64,000 nucleotides of DNA from Streptococcus suis (GCF_019794555.1 NZ_JAIMEP010000007.1:1-64000), one strand, 5' to 3'. Positions 16,535 through 26,390 are shown, counted from the stretch's first letter. Made by a program: numbers and translations. The notes: generated by a model not told the origin, from the letters alone.

Positions 16535-18502
16535 ATGAAACGAAGTAAATTGTTTGCATTTGCAGGAATTACTCTGCTGTCAGCCTCGTTCTTGGTTGCA
16601 TGTGGTTCCAATTCTAGCTCAAATTCTGAAACTAGTACAACTTATTCGTATGTTTATACTGAAGATCCAACTTCTTTAGATTACATTGCTTTTAACCGTG
16701 CGCAAGTTTCTGATATTGTTACTAATATGGTGGATGGTTTGTTAGAGAATGACAAGTACGGTAACTTAATCCCCTCTCTTGCTGAAGATTGGAAGGTTTC
16801 AAAAGATGGTTTAACATATACTTATACTCTTCGTGAGGGTGTAAAATGGTATACAGCTGAAGGTGAAGAATATGCTGACGTGACAGCAAATGACTTTGTA
16901 ACAGCTATTAAACATGCTGTGGATACACAGTCTGAAGGTTTATATATTATCCAAGATTCAATTGCTGGTTTAGATGACTACGTTAACGGTAAAACAAATG
17001 ACTTTGAAACTGTTGGTGTTAAGGCTTTAGATGACCGTACTGTTCAGTATACTTTGAGCCATCCAGAACCATATTGGAACTCAAAGTTAACCATGTCAAT
17101 CATGTTGCCTGTCAATGCGGAATTCTTAGAATCAAAAGGTGAAGACTTTGGTAAAGTAGAGCCAGGTGGAATTCTTTACAATGGTGCATACTTTATCAGT
17201 GCAATGACATCTAAATCTTCACTTGAATATACAAAGAATGAAAACTACTGGGATGCCGACAATGTTAAAATTGAGAATGTTAAGTTAACATATTATGATG
17301 GGCAAGATCCAGAATCTTTGGTAAGGGGCTTCACGGATGGGATCTATTCTAATGCTCGAGTATTTCCAAATTCGTCTAGCTATTCATCTGTTAAAGAACA
17401 ATATGCTGATAACATCACTTATAGCCTTCAAGATGCAGTAGTATATTTCACTACTTTGAACTTAAATCGTTCAAACTATGGTCATACTGCAAAAACAACA
17501 GATGTTCAGAAAGAATCAGCTAGAAAAGCATTATTAAATAAAGATTTTCGTCAAGCCTTAACTTTTGCATTTAACCGCCAAGATTACTTAGCACAATCAG
17601 TTGGTGAGGACGCTGCAGATAAGCCATTACGCAACTTGATGGTTCCTCCTACTTTTGTAAGTGCAGGCGAAAAAACATTTGGTGATTTAGTAAGTGAAAA
17701 AGTAATCTCATACGGAGATGAGTGGGCAGATGTAGATTTCTCTGATGCTCAAAATGGGCTTTACAACGTTGATAAGGCAAAAGTTGAATTTGAAAAAGCA
17801 AAACAAACACTTTCTGCTGAAGGAGTTGAATTCCCTATTCACTTAGATATGCCAGTTAACCAAAGTAGTGAGGTTGGTACACAACAAGCTGCTTCATTGA
17901 AACAGTCTGTTGAAGCAGCATTAGGCACTGAAAATATTGTAATTGATCTTCAGATGATGGATAAAGATACGTTTACAAACGCAGCGTTCTACACTGAAAC
18001 ACCTGATCAAAATGATTATGACATTACATACAGTGGATGGGGTCCTGACTTCCAAGATCCGTCTACCTATCTTGATATATTAGAAACAACATCTGGTGCG
18101 ATGACTAGCAAGTTGGGTATTGATTCAAGTACGACTGATGTGATTAAAACAGTTGGGCTAGACAAATACGACGCGCTTCTTAAAGAAGCTTCTGATGAAA
18201 AACTTGATGTTGCAAAACGATATGAAAAATATGCCGAAGCTCAAGCTTGGTTAACTGATAGCGCGATTGTAATCCCGTATATGTCATTAGGCGCTACTCC
18301 TAGTGTATCTAAGGTTATTCCTTACACAGCGTCTGTGTCTGATGTTGGTATTAAAGGCGGTGGCTCATTCTACAAATATATGGAAGTGGGCACTGAAGTA
18401 AACAAGGCAGAAGATGTTTACGCTAAGCGTGAAAAATGGTTAAAAGAAAAAGCTGAGTCAAATGCTAAAGCTCAAGAAGAACTTGCTAACCATGTAGAAT
18501 AA
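16535..18502 (+). CDS. amiA: oligopeptide ABC transporter substrate-binding lipoprotein AmiA
   Basis: A 655-residue lipoprotein that captures oligopeptides at the cell surface for the AmiCDEF pump. The signal peptide ends in lipobox LVAC, followed by a serine/asparagine-rich linker. The SBP_bac_5 fold starts with YSYVYTEDPTSLDY and continues through LVPSLAEDW-like and DWKVSKDGLTYTYTLREGVKW motifs; the C-terminus WLKEKAESNAKAQEELANHV is like pneumococcal AmiA. The ATG at 16535 follows TGGAG; an upstream GTG at 16529 is less likely. The family also takes up signalling peptides, so it may matter for competence. Confidence 0.95.
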   Translation: MKRSKLFAFAGITLLSASFLVACGSNSSSNSETSTTYSYVYTEDPTSLDYIAFNRAQVSDIVTNMVDGLLENDKYGNLIPSLAEDWKVSKDGLTYTYTLREGVKWYTAEGEEYADVTANDFVTAIKHAVDTQSEGLYIIQDSIAGLDDYVNGKTNDFETVGVKALDDRTVQYTLSHPEPYWNSKLTMSIMLPVNAEFLESKGEDFGKVEPGGILYNGAYFISAMTSKSSLEYTKNENYWDADNVKIENVKLTYYDGQDPESLVRGFTDGIYSNARVFPNSSSYSSVKEQYADNITYSLQDAVVYFTTLNLNRSNYGHTAKTTDVQKESARKALLNKDFRQALTFAFNRQDYLAQSVGEDAADKPLRNLMVPPTFVSAGEKTFGDLVSEKVISYGDEWADVDFSDAQNGLYNVDKAKVEFEKAKQTLSAEGVEFPIHLDMPVNQSSEVGTQQAASLKQSVEAALGTENIVIDLQMMDKDTFTNAAFYTETPDQNDYDITYSGWGPDFQDPSTYLDILETTSGAMTSKLGIDSSTTDVIKTVGLDKYDALLKEASDEKLDVAKRYEKYAEAQAWLTDSAIVIPYMSLGATPSVSKVIPYTASVSDVGIKGGGSFYKYMEVGTEVNKAEDVYAKREKWLKEKAESNAKAQEELANHVE

Positions 18503-18503
18503 T

Positions 18504-18556
18504 AAAGAACTTTTTCAAGAGGACTTTCTCTACTGTGTTTGGAGAAGGTTCTTTTG
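18504..18556 (+). terminator. intercistronic hairpin between amiA and amiC
   Basis: AAAGAAC (18504-18510) pairs with GTTCTTT (18548-18554), with a partly paired interior and a short T-run. It would let some transcripts stop after amiA, giving more binding protein than permease. Confidence 0.5.
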
Positions 18557-18579
18557 AAATTTGGAGAGGAAAAAACTAA

Positions 18580-20079
18580 ATGAAAAAGTATGTTTTCAAA
18601 CGTGTCCTACGTTCGTTATTCTCTCTTTTTATGGTTACCACTTTGATTTATTCAATCATTTTTACAATGGTTCCTAGAAAGAAAATTTTTGAAAAGGATG
18701 CGACATACACTAAAATGGCTAAGGATCCGGACAGTAGGACTGACTATGTCAATACTGTCTATGAGAAAATGGGCTATATTGAATATCTAAATCCTAAAGA
18801 GTTACAAGAAGCTGCTGTTGAGGTTGATAGTAGTGTGACTGTAGAACCTACAGATACTAATAAAAAAATATACGAAGAGTATGTCCTCGAGCTAGGAAAA
18901 AACTGGGTACTTCATCAATTTGAGGGAAGCCAGTCTTTCTATGCGACTAGAGAAATACCGATTTATGAGCGAGTAATTGATTTCTATGGAAATATGTTCG
19001 AGTTTGATCATGTCAATAAGGTTCAAGACCCGGAAAATCCTGATTTAGAACGTTACATTCGCTTTGAAAATGATCCTGCAATTGGTTGGTCACTAGTTGG
19101 TTCTGGGACTGAGCATAAGTATCTTCTTTACTTTAACTCACAATTTCCATTTGTTCATCAAAATTTTGTCAATCTAAACCTAGGTGTATCCTATCCAACA
19201 TATGCAAACGTTGAAGTGCTTGACGTTTTAACAAATGGTCAGGGGAAAACAATCTCAACAGATGTGACTTTCCCAACTGGTGAAGTAAAGAAATCGTCTA
19301 TTGATATCTATAGCAGAACCTATAAGTCACCGAGTGTTGCAGATGCCAAGGATAAAGCAAATTTTGGAGATGATCCATATACTGCAACAAAGAGTCGATA
19401 TAAAGATCCATCTATGATAGTCAACTCTTCAATAATTGGGCTAATTAGTGTATTTATAACATATATACTTGGTATTCCATTGGGAATAATTATGGCAAGG
19501 TTTAAAAATAGAGGGTTTGATGTTGTCACAACAGCGATTTTTAGTTTCCTAATGGCACTTCCTAGTATTGCATTCATTTATATATTCAGATTTGCTTTTG
19601 GTCAGATTTTTAATCTTCCTGATACTTTTCCAGTGCTTGGTGCTTCTGATCCGAGGTCATACCTATTTCCTGCGCTTTTATTAGGATTATTAAGTACACC
19701 TTGGACAGCAATTTGGATTCGTCGTTACTTTATTGATTTACAAACTAGTGATTATGTGCGTTTTGCAAGAGCAAAAGGATTATCTGAATCTGAAATTTCA
19801 CGTACACATATTTTTAGAAATGCGATGGTCCCAGTTATTCATAGTGTACCAGCAGCGATTGTTGGTGTAATTGTTGGGGCAACACTTACTGAATCAGTAT
19901 TTGCATTTCCTGGGATGGGTAAAATGTTGATTGATTCAATTAACGTTAGCAATAATAACATGGTCGTTGCATTATCATTTATATTTGCAGGTATCAATAT
20001 TTTTGCGCTATTATTGGGTGATTTATTAATGACTTTAGTTGATCCACGAATAAAACTTGATGTGAAAGGGGGTAAATGA
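18580..20079 (+). CDS. amiC: oligopeptide ABC transporter permease AmiC
   Basis: A 499-residue inner pore subunit. One N-terminal membrane helix ([20 protein letters not shown]) precedes an unusually large extracellular region of about 250 residues, as in pneumococcal AmiC. The C-terminal half has the OppB-type transmembrane domain. The EAA-like loop [20 protein letters not shown] contacts the ATPases, and the C-terminus ends [19 protein letters not shown] precedes the start. It overlaps amiD. Confidence 0.94.
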   Translation: MKKYVFKRVLRSLFSLFMVTTLIYSIIFTMVPRKKIFEKDATYTKMAKDPDSRTDYVNTVYEKMGYIEYLNPKELQEAAVEVDSSVTVEPTDTNKKIYEEYVLELGKNWVLHQFEGSQSFYATREIPIYERVIDFYGNMFEFDHVNKVQDPENPDLERYIRFENDPAIGWSLVGSGTEHKYLLYFNSQFPFVHQNFVNLNLGVSYPTYANVEVLDVLTNGQGKTISTDVTFPTGEVKKSSIDIYSRTYKSPSVADAKDKANFGDDPYTATKSRYKDPSMIVNSSIIGLISVFITYILGIPLGIIMARFKNRGFDVVTTAIFSFLMALPSIAFIYIFRFAFGQIFNLPDTFPVLGASDPRSYLFPALLLGLLSTPWTAIWIRRYFIDLQTSDYVRFARAKGLSESEISRTHIFRNAMVPVIHSVPAAIVGVIVGATLTESVFAFPGMGKMLIDSINVSNNNMVVALSFIFAGINIFALLLGDLLMTLVDPRIKLDVKGGK

Positions 20080-21005
20080 TGTCAACAATTGATAAAAGTA
20101 AATTTCAATTTGTAAAACGTGATGATTTTGCCTCGGAGGTAATTGATACTCCTGCCTACTCATATTGGAATTCTGTATTTCGACAGTTTCTAAAGAAAAA
20201 ATCAACCATTGTAATGTTAATTATTTTGGTAGCCATCGTCCTTATGAGTTTTATTTATCCCATTTTTGCAAATTATGATTTCAATGATGTAAGTAAAATT
20301 AATGATTTCAGCGCTCGTTATAATTGGCCAAATGCCGAGTATTGGTTCGGAACTGATGCAAATGGACAGTCTCTATTTGATGGAGTTTGGTATGGAGCAA
20401 GAAATTCAATTTTGATTGCACTTATTGCGACTGTTATTAACCTTGTCATTGGTGTCATCCTTGGGGGAATCTGGGGTGTATCAAAGACTTTTGATAAAAT
20501 AATGATGGAGATTTACAATGTCATATCAAATATACCATCACTAATGATTTTCATTGTAATGTCATATGCTCTTGGAGCTGGCTTCTGGAATTTGATATTA
20601 GCATTTTGTTTAACAGGATGGATTGGTGTGGCGTTTTCAATCCGAATCCAGATTATGAGATATCGCGATTTGGAATATAATTTGGCTAGTCGCACGCTCG
20701 GTACTCCAACTTTTAAATTAGTAGTGAAAAACCTATTGCCACAATTGGTATCTGTGATAGTAACACAAGCTTCACAAAGTTTACCAAGCTATATTTCAAT
20801 GGAGGCCTTCCTTTCATACTTTGGAATAGGGCTCCCTGTGACAACACCAAGTTTAGGTCGATTGCTTTCTAAATATGCTCAAAATGTGACTACCAATGCA
20901 TACTTGTTTTGGATTCCTTTAACAGCGTTAATCTTAGTTTCGCTATCACTCTTCATTGTTGGACAAAATTTGTCTGATGCAAGTGACCCACGTACACATA
21001 GATAA
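20079..21005 (+). CDS. amiD: oligopeptide ABC transporter permease AmiD
   Basis: A 308-residue OppC-type permease that forms the pore with AmiC. The N-terminal cytoplasmic segment [20 protein letters not shown] matches pneumococcal AmiD. Then come a first helix ([17 protein letters not shown]), the [21 protein letters not shown] region, and the EAA loop [19 protein letters not shown]. Two ATGs lie in tandem (20076 and 20079); the second has better spacing from GGGGG and gives the known N-terminus. The gene overlaps the end of amiC. Confidence 0.93.
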   Translation: MSTIDKSKFQFVKRDDFASEVIDTPAYSYWNSVFRQFLKKKSTIVMLIILVAIVLMSFIYPIFANYDFNDVSKINDFSARYNWPNAEYWFGTDANGQSLFDGVWYGARNSILIALIATVINLVIGVILGGIWGVSKTFDKIMMEIYNVISNIPSLMIFIVMSYALGAGFWNLILAFCLTGWIGVAFSIRIQIMRYRDLEYNLASRTLGTPTFKLVVKNLLPQLVSVIVTQASQSLPSYISMEAFLSYFGIGLPVTTPSLGRLLSKYAQNVTTNAYLFWIPLTALILVSLSLFIVGQNLSDASDPRTHR

Positions 21006-21014
21006 GGAGAAAAT

Positions 21015-22079
21015 ATGGCAGAAAAAAACAATGTAATATTATCCGCAAAAGATGTGGTCGTGGAATTTGAAGTTCGTGACCGTGTTTTGACAGCTATACG
21101 TAGTGTCTCTATTGATTTAATCGAGGGAGAGGTTCTCGCAATTGTAGGGGAGTCTGGTTCTGGAAAGTCAGTTTTGACAAAAACTTTCACAGGGATGCTG
21201 GAAGAGAATGGACGAATTGCTTCAGGAAGTATTATTTATCGTGGAGAAGAATTAACTGATATAAAAAAACATGAAGAATGGGAAAAAATCCGTGGTGCAA
21301 AAATTGCAACTATTTTCCAGGATCCAATGACAAGTCTTAATCCTTTGGTTACAATTGGCCGCCAAATTACCGAAGTTATCATTAAACATCAAGGAAAATC
21401 AATTTCTGAGGCAAAAGAACTTGCGGTTAATTATATGGAACGAGTGGGTATTCCAGATGCAAAAAAACGTTTCAATGAATACCCGTTTCAATATTCAGGT
21501 GGTATGCGACAAAGAATTGTTATTGCAATTGCCTTAGCATGCCGTCCAGATGTATTAATTTGTGATGAACCAACTACAGCATTAGATGTAACAATACAAG
21601 CTCAAATTTTAGACTTATTAAAAGAATTACAAAAAGAATACAATTTTACAACAATTTTCATCACGCATGATTTGGGTGTTGTTGCAAGCATCGCTGATAA
21701 AGTTGCTGTTATGTATGCTGGCGAAGTTATTGAATTTGGAACCGTAGAAGACATTTTTTATGATCCTCGACATCCATATACATGGAGTCTACTTTCAAGT
21801 CTTCCTCAGTTAGCCAATTCTAATGGAGAACTCTTTTCAATTCCAGGAACACCTCCTTCACTTTTTACGCCGGTCTTAGGAGATGCATTTGCACCTCGTT
21901 CTGAATTCGCGATGCAGATTGATTTTGAAGAATCTCCACCTATTTTTCAAGTTACAGAAAATCATTGGGCTAAAACTTGGTTATTACACCCTGAAGCTCC
22001 AAAAGTGGCCAAACCAGAAGTGATTCAGGATCTACATTCAAAAATTAAATCTAAGATGTCAGTAGAAGAAATTAAATAG
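21015..22079 (+). CDS. amiE: oligopeptide ABC transporter ATP-binding protein AmiE
   Basis: A 354-residue OppD-type ATPase that powers peptide uptake with AmiF. Walker A is GESGSGKS (residues 45-52), the signature is YSGGMRQRI, and Walker B is LICDEPTTALD, followed by the switch histidine in FITHDLGVV. The C-terminal oligopeptide transporter domain (HPYTWSLLSSLPQL) is present, but the usual iron-sulfur cysteines are absent, as is common in streptococci. AAGGAG precedes the ATG, nine bases after amiD. Confidence 0.95.
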   Translation: MAEKNNVILSAKDVVVEFEVRDRVLTAIRSVSIDLIEGEVLAIVGESGSGKSVLTKTFTGMLEENGRIASGSIIYRGEELTDIKKHEEWEKIRGAKIATIFQDPMTSLNPLVTIGRQITEVIIKHQGKSISEAKELAVNYMERVGIPDAKKRFNEYPFQYSGGMRQRIVIAIALACRPDVLICDEPTTALDVTIQAQILDLLKELQKEYNFTTIFITHDLGVVASIADKVAVMYAGEVIEFGTVEDIFYDPRHPYTWSLLSSLPQLANSNGELFSIPGTPPSLFTPVLGDAFAPRSEFAMQIDFEESPPIFQVTENHWAKTWLLHPEAPKVAKPEVIQDLHSKIKSKMSVEEIK

Positions 22080-22088
22080 GAGGAAGAA

Positions 22089-23012
22089 ATGACTGAAAAA
22101 TTAGTTGAAATCAAAGATTTAGAAATTTCTTTCGGTGAAGGGCGCAAAAAATTTGTAGCTGTCAAAAATGCTAATTTCTTTATTAATCGTGGAGAAACAT
22201 TCTCCTTAGTTGGAGAATCGGGGTCTGGTAAGACAACGATTGGTCGTGCGATAATTGGACTAAATCAAACAAGTGGTGGAGATATTCTTTATAATGGAGA
22301 GAAAATAAATGGGAAAATTTCTCATGAGAAGTCTCGAGAATTAATTAAGAAAATTCAAATGATTTTTCAAGATCCAGCTGCGAGTTTGAATGAACGTGCA
22401 ACAGTAGACTATATTATCTCTGAGGGCTTGTACAATTTTAAATTGTTTAATAATGAAGAAGAGCGGCAAGCAAAAGTTCGGTCAATGATGACAGAAGTGG
22501 GGCTACTTGCGGAACACTTAACACGCTTTCCTCATGAGTTCTCAGGAGGCCAACGCCAGAGGATAGGTATAGCTCGAGCACTTGTGATGAATCCTGAATT
22601 GGTGATTGCCGATGAACCGATTTCTGCATTAGATGTGTCTGTTAGAGCTCAAGTCTTAAATTTATTAAAGAGATTGCAAAAAGAACTGGGCTTAACTTAT
22701 CTCTTTATTGCACATGATTTGTCAGTTGTTCGGTTTATTTCTGATAGGATTGCAGTGATTCATAAAGGTGTTATTGTAGAAGTGGCAGAGACAGAGGAAT
22801 TGTTTAAGAATCCTTTGCATCCATACACTCGTTCCTTGCTATCTGCTGTTCCTATTCCGGATCCAATTTTAGAAAGACAAAAAACTTTAGTAGTATATGA
22901 TCCAAATATGCATGATTATTCTGTAGATAAGCCAGAAATGCATGAAATCAAGCCAGGCCATTTTGTATGGTCAAATAAAGCAGAATTTGCAAAATATTCA
23001 GAAGACTTATAA
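22089..23012 (+). CDS. amiF: oligopeptide ABC transporter ATP-binding protein AmiF
   Basis: A 307-residue OppF-type ATPase partner of AmiE. Walker A is GESGSGKT (residues 42-49), the signature [10 protein letters not shown], Walker [12 protein letters not shown], and the H-loop FIAHDLSVV. The C-terminal [16 protein letters not shown] segment is typical. AGGAGG is six bases before the ATG and the gap to amiE is nine bases, so it is the last gene of the operon. A terminator follows at 23056. Confidence 0.95.
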   Translation: MTEKLVEIKDLEISFGEGRKKFVAVKNANFFINRGETFSLVGESGSGKTTIGRAIIGLNQTSGGDILYNGEKINGKISHEKSRELIKKIQMIFQDPAASLNERATVDYIISEGLYNFKLFNNEEERQAKVRSMMTEVGLLAEHLTRFPHEFSGGQRQRIGIARALVMNPELVIADEPISALDVSVRAQVLNLLKRLQKELGLTYLFIAHDLSVVRFISDRIAVIHKGVIVEVAETEELFKNPLHPYTRSLLSAVPIPDPILERQKTLVVYDPNMHDYSVDKPEMHEIKPGHFVWSNKAEFAKYSEDL

Positions 23013-23055
23013 ACTAGAAAATAATCGAGAGATAAACATACTTTTATAGATCCTA

Positions 23056-23090
23056 AAAAAGTCTTGGAACTGTCTGTTTCAAGTCTTTTT
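23056..23090 (+). terminator. terminator of the ami operon
   Basis: AAAAAGTCTTGGAAC and GTTTCAAGTCTTTTT form a 15-position stem with one mismatch and one G-U pair, with loop TGTCT. Confidence 0.85.
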
Positions 23091-23168
23091 GGCATAATAC
23101 GTGTTACGCTACTCTCACAATCGTTAAGAAATTCTAGTAAATGAAGGAACTATTTCTCATATCTTGCC

Positions 23169-23183
23169 AATTTTCTGTCAATT
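23169..23183. promoter_or_regulatory. CodY-like box upstream of thrC
   Basis: AATTTTCTGTCAATT matches 13 of 15 positions of the CodY consensus. It lies just upstream of a TAGAAT -10 (23189-23194), so it overlaps the thrC promoter. Confidence 0.6.
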
Positions 23184-23224
23184 TATGGTAGAATAGAAAA
23201 AATAGATTTTTTACGAGGGATACC

Positions 23225-24709
23225 ATGACATTAGTATATCAATCAACACGTGATGCCAAGAATACTGTATCAGCAAGCCAAGCCATTTTACAAGGGTTGG
23301 CAACTGATGGTGGGTTGTTTACCCCTATTTCCATGCCAAGGGTTGAGTTGGATTTTTCTGTACTCAAAGATGCTTCTTATCAAGAAATTGCCAAGTTGAT
23401 TTTGTCGGCTTTTTTGGATGATTTTACGGCAGATGAGCTGGACTACTGTATCAACAATGCCTACGATAGCAAGTTTGACACGCCAGCTATTGCCCCAGTT
23501 GTCAAACTAAAAGGTCAGTACAACTTGGAACTTTTCCGTGGCTCAACCATTGCCTTTAAGGACATGGCACTGTCTATCTTGCCTTATTTGATGACGACAG
23601 CGGCTAAAAAACATGGTTTGGAAAATGAGATTGTCATTTTAACTGCAACGTCAGGTGATACAGGTAAGGCTGCTATGGCCGGTTTTGCGGATGTACCAGG
23701 TACACAAATCATCGTCTTCTACCCACGTGACGGTGTATCTAAGGTCCAAGAATTGCAGATGACTACGCAGACAGGGGCTAATACCCACGTGGTGGCCATT
23801 GATGGTAACTTTGACGATGCTCAGACTAATGTGAAGCACATGTTCAATGATGAGGATCTTCGTGCCAAGTTGGCGGCTAAGAAACTCCAGTTTTCATCAG
23901 CCAACTCCATGAACATCGGTCGCTTAGTGCCACAGATTGTTTACTATGTGTATGCCTACGCTCAGCTGGTTAAGACTGGTGAGATTGCGGCGGGCGACAA
24001 GGTCAATTTCACTGTTCCGACAGGGAATTTTGGGAATATCTTGGCGGCTTACTACGCTAAGCAAATCGGTCTTCCAGTTGGCAAGCTCATCTGTGCTTCC
24101 AACGACAACAATGTCCTAACCGACTTCTTCTCAACTGGCATTTACGACAAGAACCGTACTTTCCGCGTGACCACTAGTCCATCTATGGACATTTTGGTCT
24201 CATCTAACTTAGAGCGTTTGATTTTCCACCTCTTTGGTAATGACGCTGTCAAAACAGCGGAGCTGATGGACGCCTTGAACACAGCTGGTCAGTATGACAT
24301 ACAGGGGGCTGATGCGGATATTTTATCTTTCTTTGTTGCTGCCTTTGCGACAGAAGAAGAAACTGCTGCAGAAATCAAACGTGTTTATGACGAGTCAGGC
24401 TATATTGAAGACCCACATACGGCTGTAGCATCTGCAGTTTATAAGAAATATGTACAGCAAACTGGTGATCAGACTCCAACAGTAATTGCTTCAACAGCTA
24501 GTCCGTACAAGTTCCCTGTGGTTGCGGTTGAAGCTGTGACTGGTCAGTCAGGTTTAACTGATTTTGAAGCTCTTGCAAAATTACATGAGATTTCAGGTGT
24601 AGCCTTGCCACCAGCTGTAGATGGTTTGGAAACGGCACCGGTTCGTCACAATACCGTTGTTGCAGCTGCGGATATGCAAGCAGAAGTAGAACGATATTTG
24701 GGTGTTTAA
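23225..24709 (+). CDS. thrC: threonine synthase
   Basis: A 494-residue PLP enzyme that converts O-phospho-homoserine to threonine. The N-terminal YQSTRDAKNTVSASQAILQGLATDGGLF segment is typical. The PLP lysine is K112 in RGSTIAFKDMALS, and phosphate binding uses ATSGDTGKAAM. The fungal-type length and C-terminal domain match streptococcal ThrC. GAGGGA lies upstream of the ATG. The gene is monocistronic, with a terminator on each side and a CodY-like box at its promoter. Confidence 0.95.
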   Translation: MTLVYQSTRDAKNTVSASQAILQGLATDGGLFTPISMPRVELDFSVLKDASYQEIAKLILSAFLDDFTADELDYCINNAYDSKFDTPAIAPVVKLKGQYNLELFRGSTIAFKDMALSILPYLMTTAAKKHGLENEIVILTATSGDTGKAAMAGFADVPGTQIIVFYPRDGVSKVQELQMTTQTGANTHVVAIDGNFDDAQTNVKHMFNDEDLRAKLAAKKLQFSSANSMNIGRLVPQIVYYVYAYAQLVKTGEIAAGDKVNFTVPTGNFGNILAAYYAKQIGLPVGKLICASNDNNVLTDFFSTGIYDKNRTFRVTTSPSMDILVSSNLERLIFHLFGNDAVKTAELMDALNTAGQYDIQGADADILSFFVAAFATEEETAAEIKRVYDESGYIEDPHTAVASAVYKKYVQQTGDQTPTVIASTASPYKFPVVAVEAVTGQSGLTDFEALAKLHEISGVALPPAVDGLETAPVRHNTVVAAADMQAEVERYLGV

Positions 24710-24727
24710 TTCATGGATATTTTTATA

Positions 24728-24756
24728 CAAACTGTTTAAACGACAGTTTGTTTTTT
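24728..24756 (+). terminator. terminator of thrC
   Basis: CAAACTGT and ACAGTTTG form a perfect 8-bp stem with loop TTAAACG and six T. Confidence 0.9.
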
Positions 24757-24812
24757 AAAGTAAAAATATTTAATTGAGTTGATGTTGATACCACAAAAAT
24801 GAATTGGAGAAT

Positions 24813-26081
24813 ATGAACAAAAAGATTTGCAAAGAACTAATATCAATTGCCTTTCCTGCAATGGGCGAAAGCCTTCTTCAAATGTTGATGGGGATGGTGG
24901 ATTCCTATTTGGTCGCCAGTCTTGGAATCGTAGCTTTATCTGGCGTATCGATTGCGAATAATCTATTAGCCGTCTATCAGGCGGTTTTTATTGCGTTAGC
25001 TGCAGCCGTTTCATCCCAATTGGCCCATGTTTTAGGAAAAGAGAAAGGAATGCAGATTACTGCCATTGTCACCGATAGTGTCAAGCTGACTGTTTATGTA
25101 GGTGTATTTCTGGGTATTTTAGCGGTTATACTAGGTCCAACATTGCTGACTAGCTTGGGGGCAGAACGTGAGGTAGCTCAACTTGGTGGTCTCTATTTGA
25201 TCTTGGTCGGGGGTAGTATTTTGTTACTGGGACTTATGACCTGTTTGGGTGGAATACTGAGAACTCTTGGTCAACCTCGTTATCCAATGTATATTAGTTT
25301 ATTTTCAAATCTCCTAAATGCCGTATTTTCGGCCATTGCAGTTTTTGTTCTCCATACAGGGGTGGCCGGAGTTGCTTTTGGAACGATATTGTCAAGAATA
25401 GTCGGGTGTGGTCTACTTTGGTCACGCCTATCGATCTCTATTAAACCAAGTACTTGGTCTGTTGATAAAGAGTTAGTCAGGCTTGCTCTACCTGCTATTG
25501 GCGAACGGTTGATGATGAGAGCAGGTGATGTAGTCATTGTAGGAATGATTACTAGTTTGGGAACGGCTGTTGTTGCTGGAAATGCGATTGGAGAAACCAT
25601 TACTCAATTTAACTATATGCCCACCTTAGGAATCTCAGTAGCAACGCTTATTATGACTGCAAAGAGTAGGCAAGATTCGTTAGCTGTTCAACGGATTTAT
25701 CGAAATGGTCTTGGACTCTCGCTGATTTTTATGTTCGTAATAGGAGGCATTAGTTACTTAGCAGGACCTTTTCTAATTAGTCTTTTCACGATGGATGTTC
25801 AAGTGGCACAAGCTAGTCAGACGGTCTTGCTCTATTCTGTCCTTGGGGTACCTTTTACAGCAGCGACTCTTGTCTTTACAGGACTTTGGCAAGGTATGGG
25901 CAATGCTCGACTACCTTTTTATGCGACTGGTATAGGCATGTGGGGGGTTCGAATAGGTCTAGCATATTTTCTAATAAAAAATTATCAATTGGGCTTGCCT
26001 AGTATTTGGCTTGCAACGATAGTAGATAATGCCTTTCGAGCAAGTTTGTTATATGTTCGCTTCCGATACTCCACAGGATGA
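24813..26081 (+). CDS. MATE family efflux transporter
   Basis: A 422-residue integral membrane protein with about twelve hydrophobic helices in two homologous halves, the design of multidrug and toxin extrusion (MATE) exporters driven by Na+ or H+. The first half begins LISIAFPAMGESLLQMLMGMVDSYLV and the second LVRLALPAIGERLMMRAGDVVIVGM; this internal repeat is the best evidence. The start is the ATG at 24813 after TTGGAG; an upstream TTG overlaps the ribosome binding site. The substrate is unknown. A CiaR-type promoter array starts eight bases after its stop codon. Confidence 0.9.
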   Translation: MNKKICKELISIAFPAMGESLLQMLMGMVDSYLVASLGIVALSGVSIANNLLAVYQAVFIALAAAVSSQLAHVLGKEKGMQITAIVTDSVKLTVYVGVFLGILAVILGPTLLTSLGAEREVAQLGGLYLILVGGSILLLGLMTCLGGILRTLGQPRYPMYISLFSNLLNAVFSAIAVFVLHTGVAGVAFGTILSRIVGCGLLWSRLSISIKPSTWSVDKELVRLALPAIGERLMMRAGDVVIVGMITSLGTAVVAGNAIGETITQFNYMPTLGISVATLIMTAKSRQDSLAVQRIYRNGLGLSLIFMFVIGGISYLAGPFLISLFTMDVQVAQASQTVLLYSVLGVPFTAATLVFTGLWQGMGNARLPFYATGIGMWGVRIGLAYFLIKNYQLGLPSIWLATIVDNAFRASLLYVRFRYSTG

Positions 26082-26088
26082 TTTGCTT

Positions 26089-26143
26089 TTTAAGGTTTGC
26101 ATAAGAAATCTTTTAGTTCTGTTTAAGTTTTGAGAGCTATAGT
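26089..26143 (+). promoter_or_regulatory. CiaR-type promoter of first small RNA
   Basis: Four hexamers start at 26089 (TTTAAG), 26100 (CATAAG), 26111 (TTTTAG) and 26122 (TTTAAG), each exactly 11 bp apart. The last pair is a CiaR-style direct repeat (TTTAAG-N5-TTTAAG type). It ends 10 bp before a TATAGT -10 (26138-26143), the spacing known for CiaR-activated csRNA promoters. Confidence 0.8.
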
Positions 26144-26149
26144 ATCTTC

Positions 26150-26222
26150 AAGCTAGAAATAGCAAACAAATTCTTTTTCATATAATCTCCTAGAAAGCAG
26201 TCGACGATGGTCGGCTGTTTTC
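26150..26222 (+). ncRNA. CiaR-dependent small RNA (csRNA), copy 1
   Basis: The predicted RNA of about 73 nt starts seven bases after the -10. It has a small 5' hairpin (GCTA-GAAA-TAGC, a GNRA tetraloop) and a single-stranded stretch TTCATATAATCTCCTA. It ends with a 13-position terminator stem (26193-26205 with 26210-26222). The unpaired part is complementary to a Shine-Dalgarno plus AUG region, which is how pneumococcal csRNAs silence targets. The exact ends are inferred. Confidence 0.75.
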
Positions 26223-26256
26223 GTGTCTTAGGTTGTTTGAAGATAATCGAGCATTC

Positions 26257-26311
26257 TTTAAGTTTTGCATAAGAAATCTTTCAGTTCTGTTTAAGTTATG
26301 GGGGCTATACT
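26257..26311 (+). promoter_or_regulatory. CiaR-type promoter of second small RNA
   Basis: Hexamers TTTAAG (26257), CATAAG (26268), TTTCAG (26279) and TTTAAG (26290) keep the 11-bp period. TATACT (26306-26311) is 10 bp after the last. The -10 is closer to consensus than in copy 1, so this copy may be stronger. Confidence 0.8.
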
Positions 26312-26317
26312 ATCTTC

Positions 26318-26390
26318 AAGCTAGAAATAGCAAACAACTTCTTTTTCATATAATCTCCTAGAAAGCAGTCGACGATGGTCGGCTGTTTTC
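26318..26390 (+). ncRNA. CiaR-dependent small RNA (csRNA), copy 2
   Basis: This copy has the same layout as copy 1: the GNRA hairpin, the TTCATATAATCTCCTA single strand and the terminator are all conserved. One visible change is ACTTC for AATTC just before the antisense stretch. It ends 60 bases before the mvaK1 ATG, and a separate extended -10 lies between them, so the operon should be independent. Confidence 0.75.

Noticed and set aside
16351..16611. 86-codon minus-strand frame between dacA and amiA
   Set aside because: It overlaps the amiA start and the AT-rich promoter region, lacks a ribosome binding site and has low-complexity composition.
26122..26170. Resemblance of GCTAGAAATAGC and nearby GAGAGCTAT to CRISPR repeat/tracrRNA sequence
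   Set aside because: There are no repeat-spacer arrays or cas genes, and the segment is fully explained by a CiaR-type promoter followed by a small RNA hairpin.
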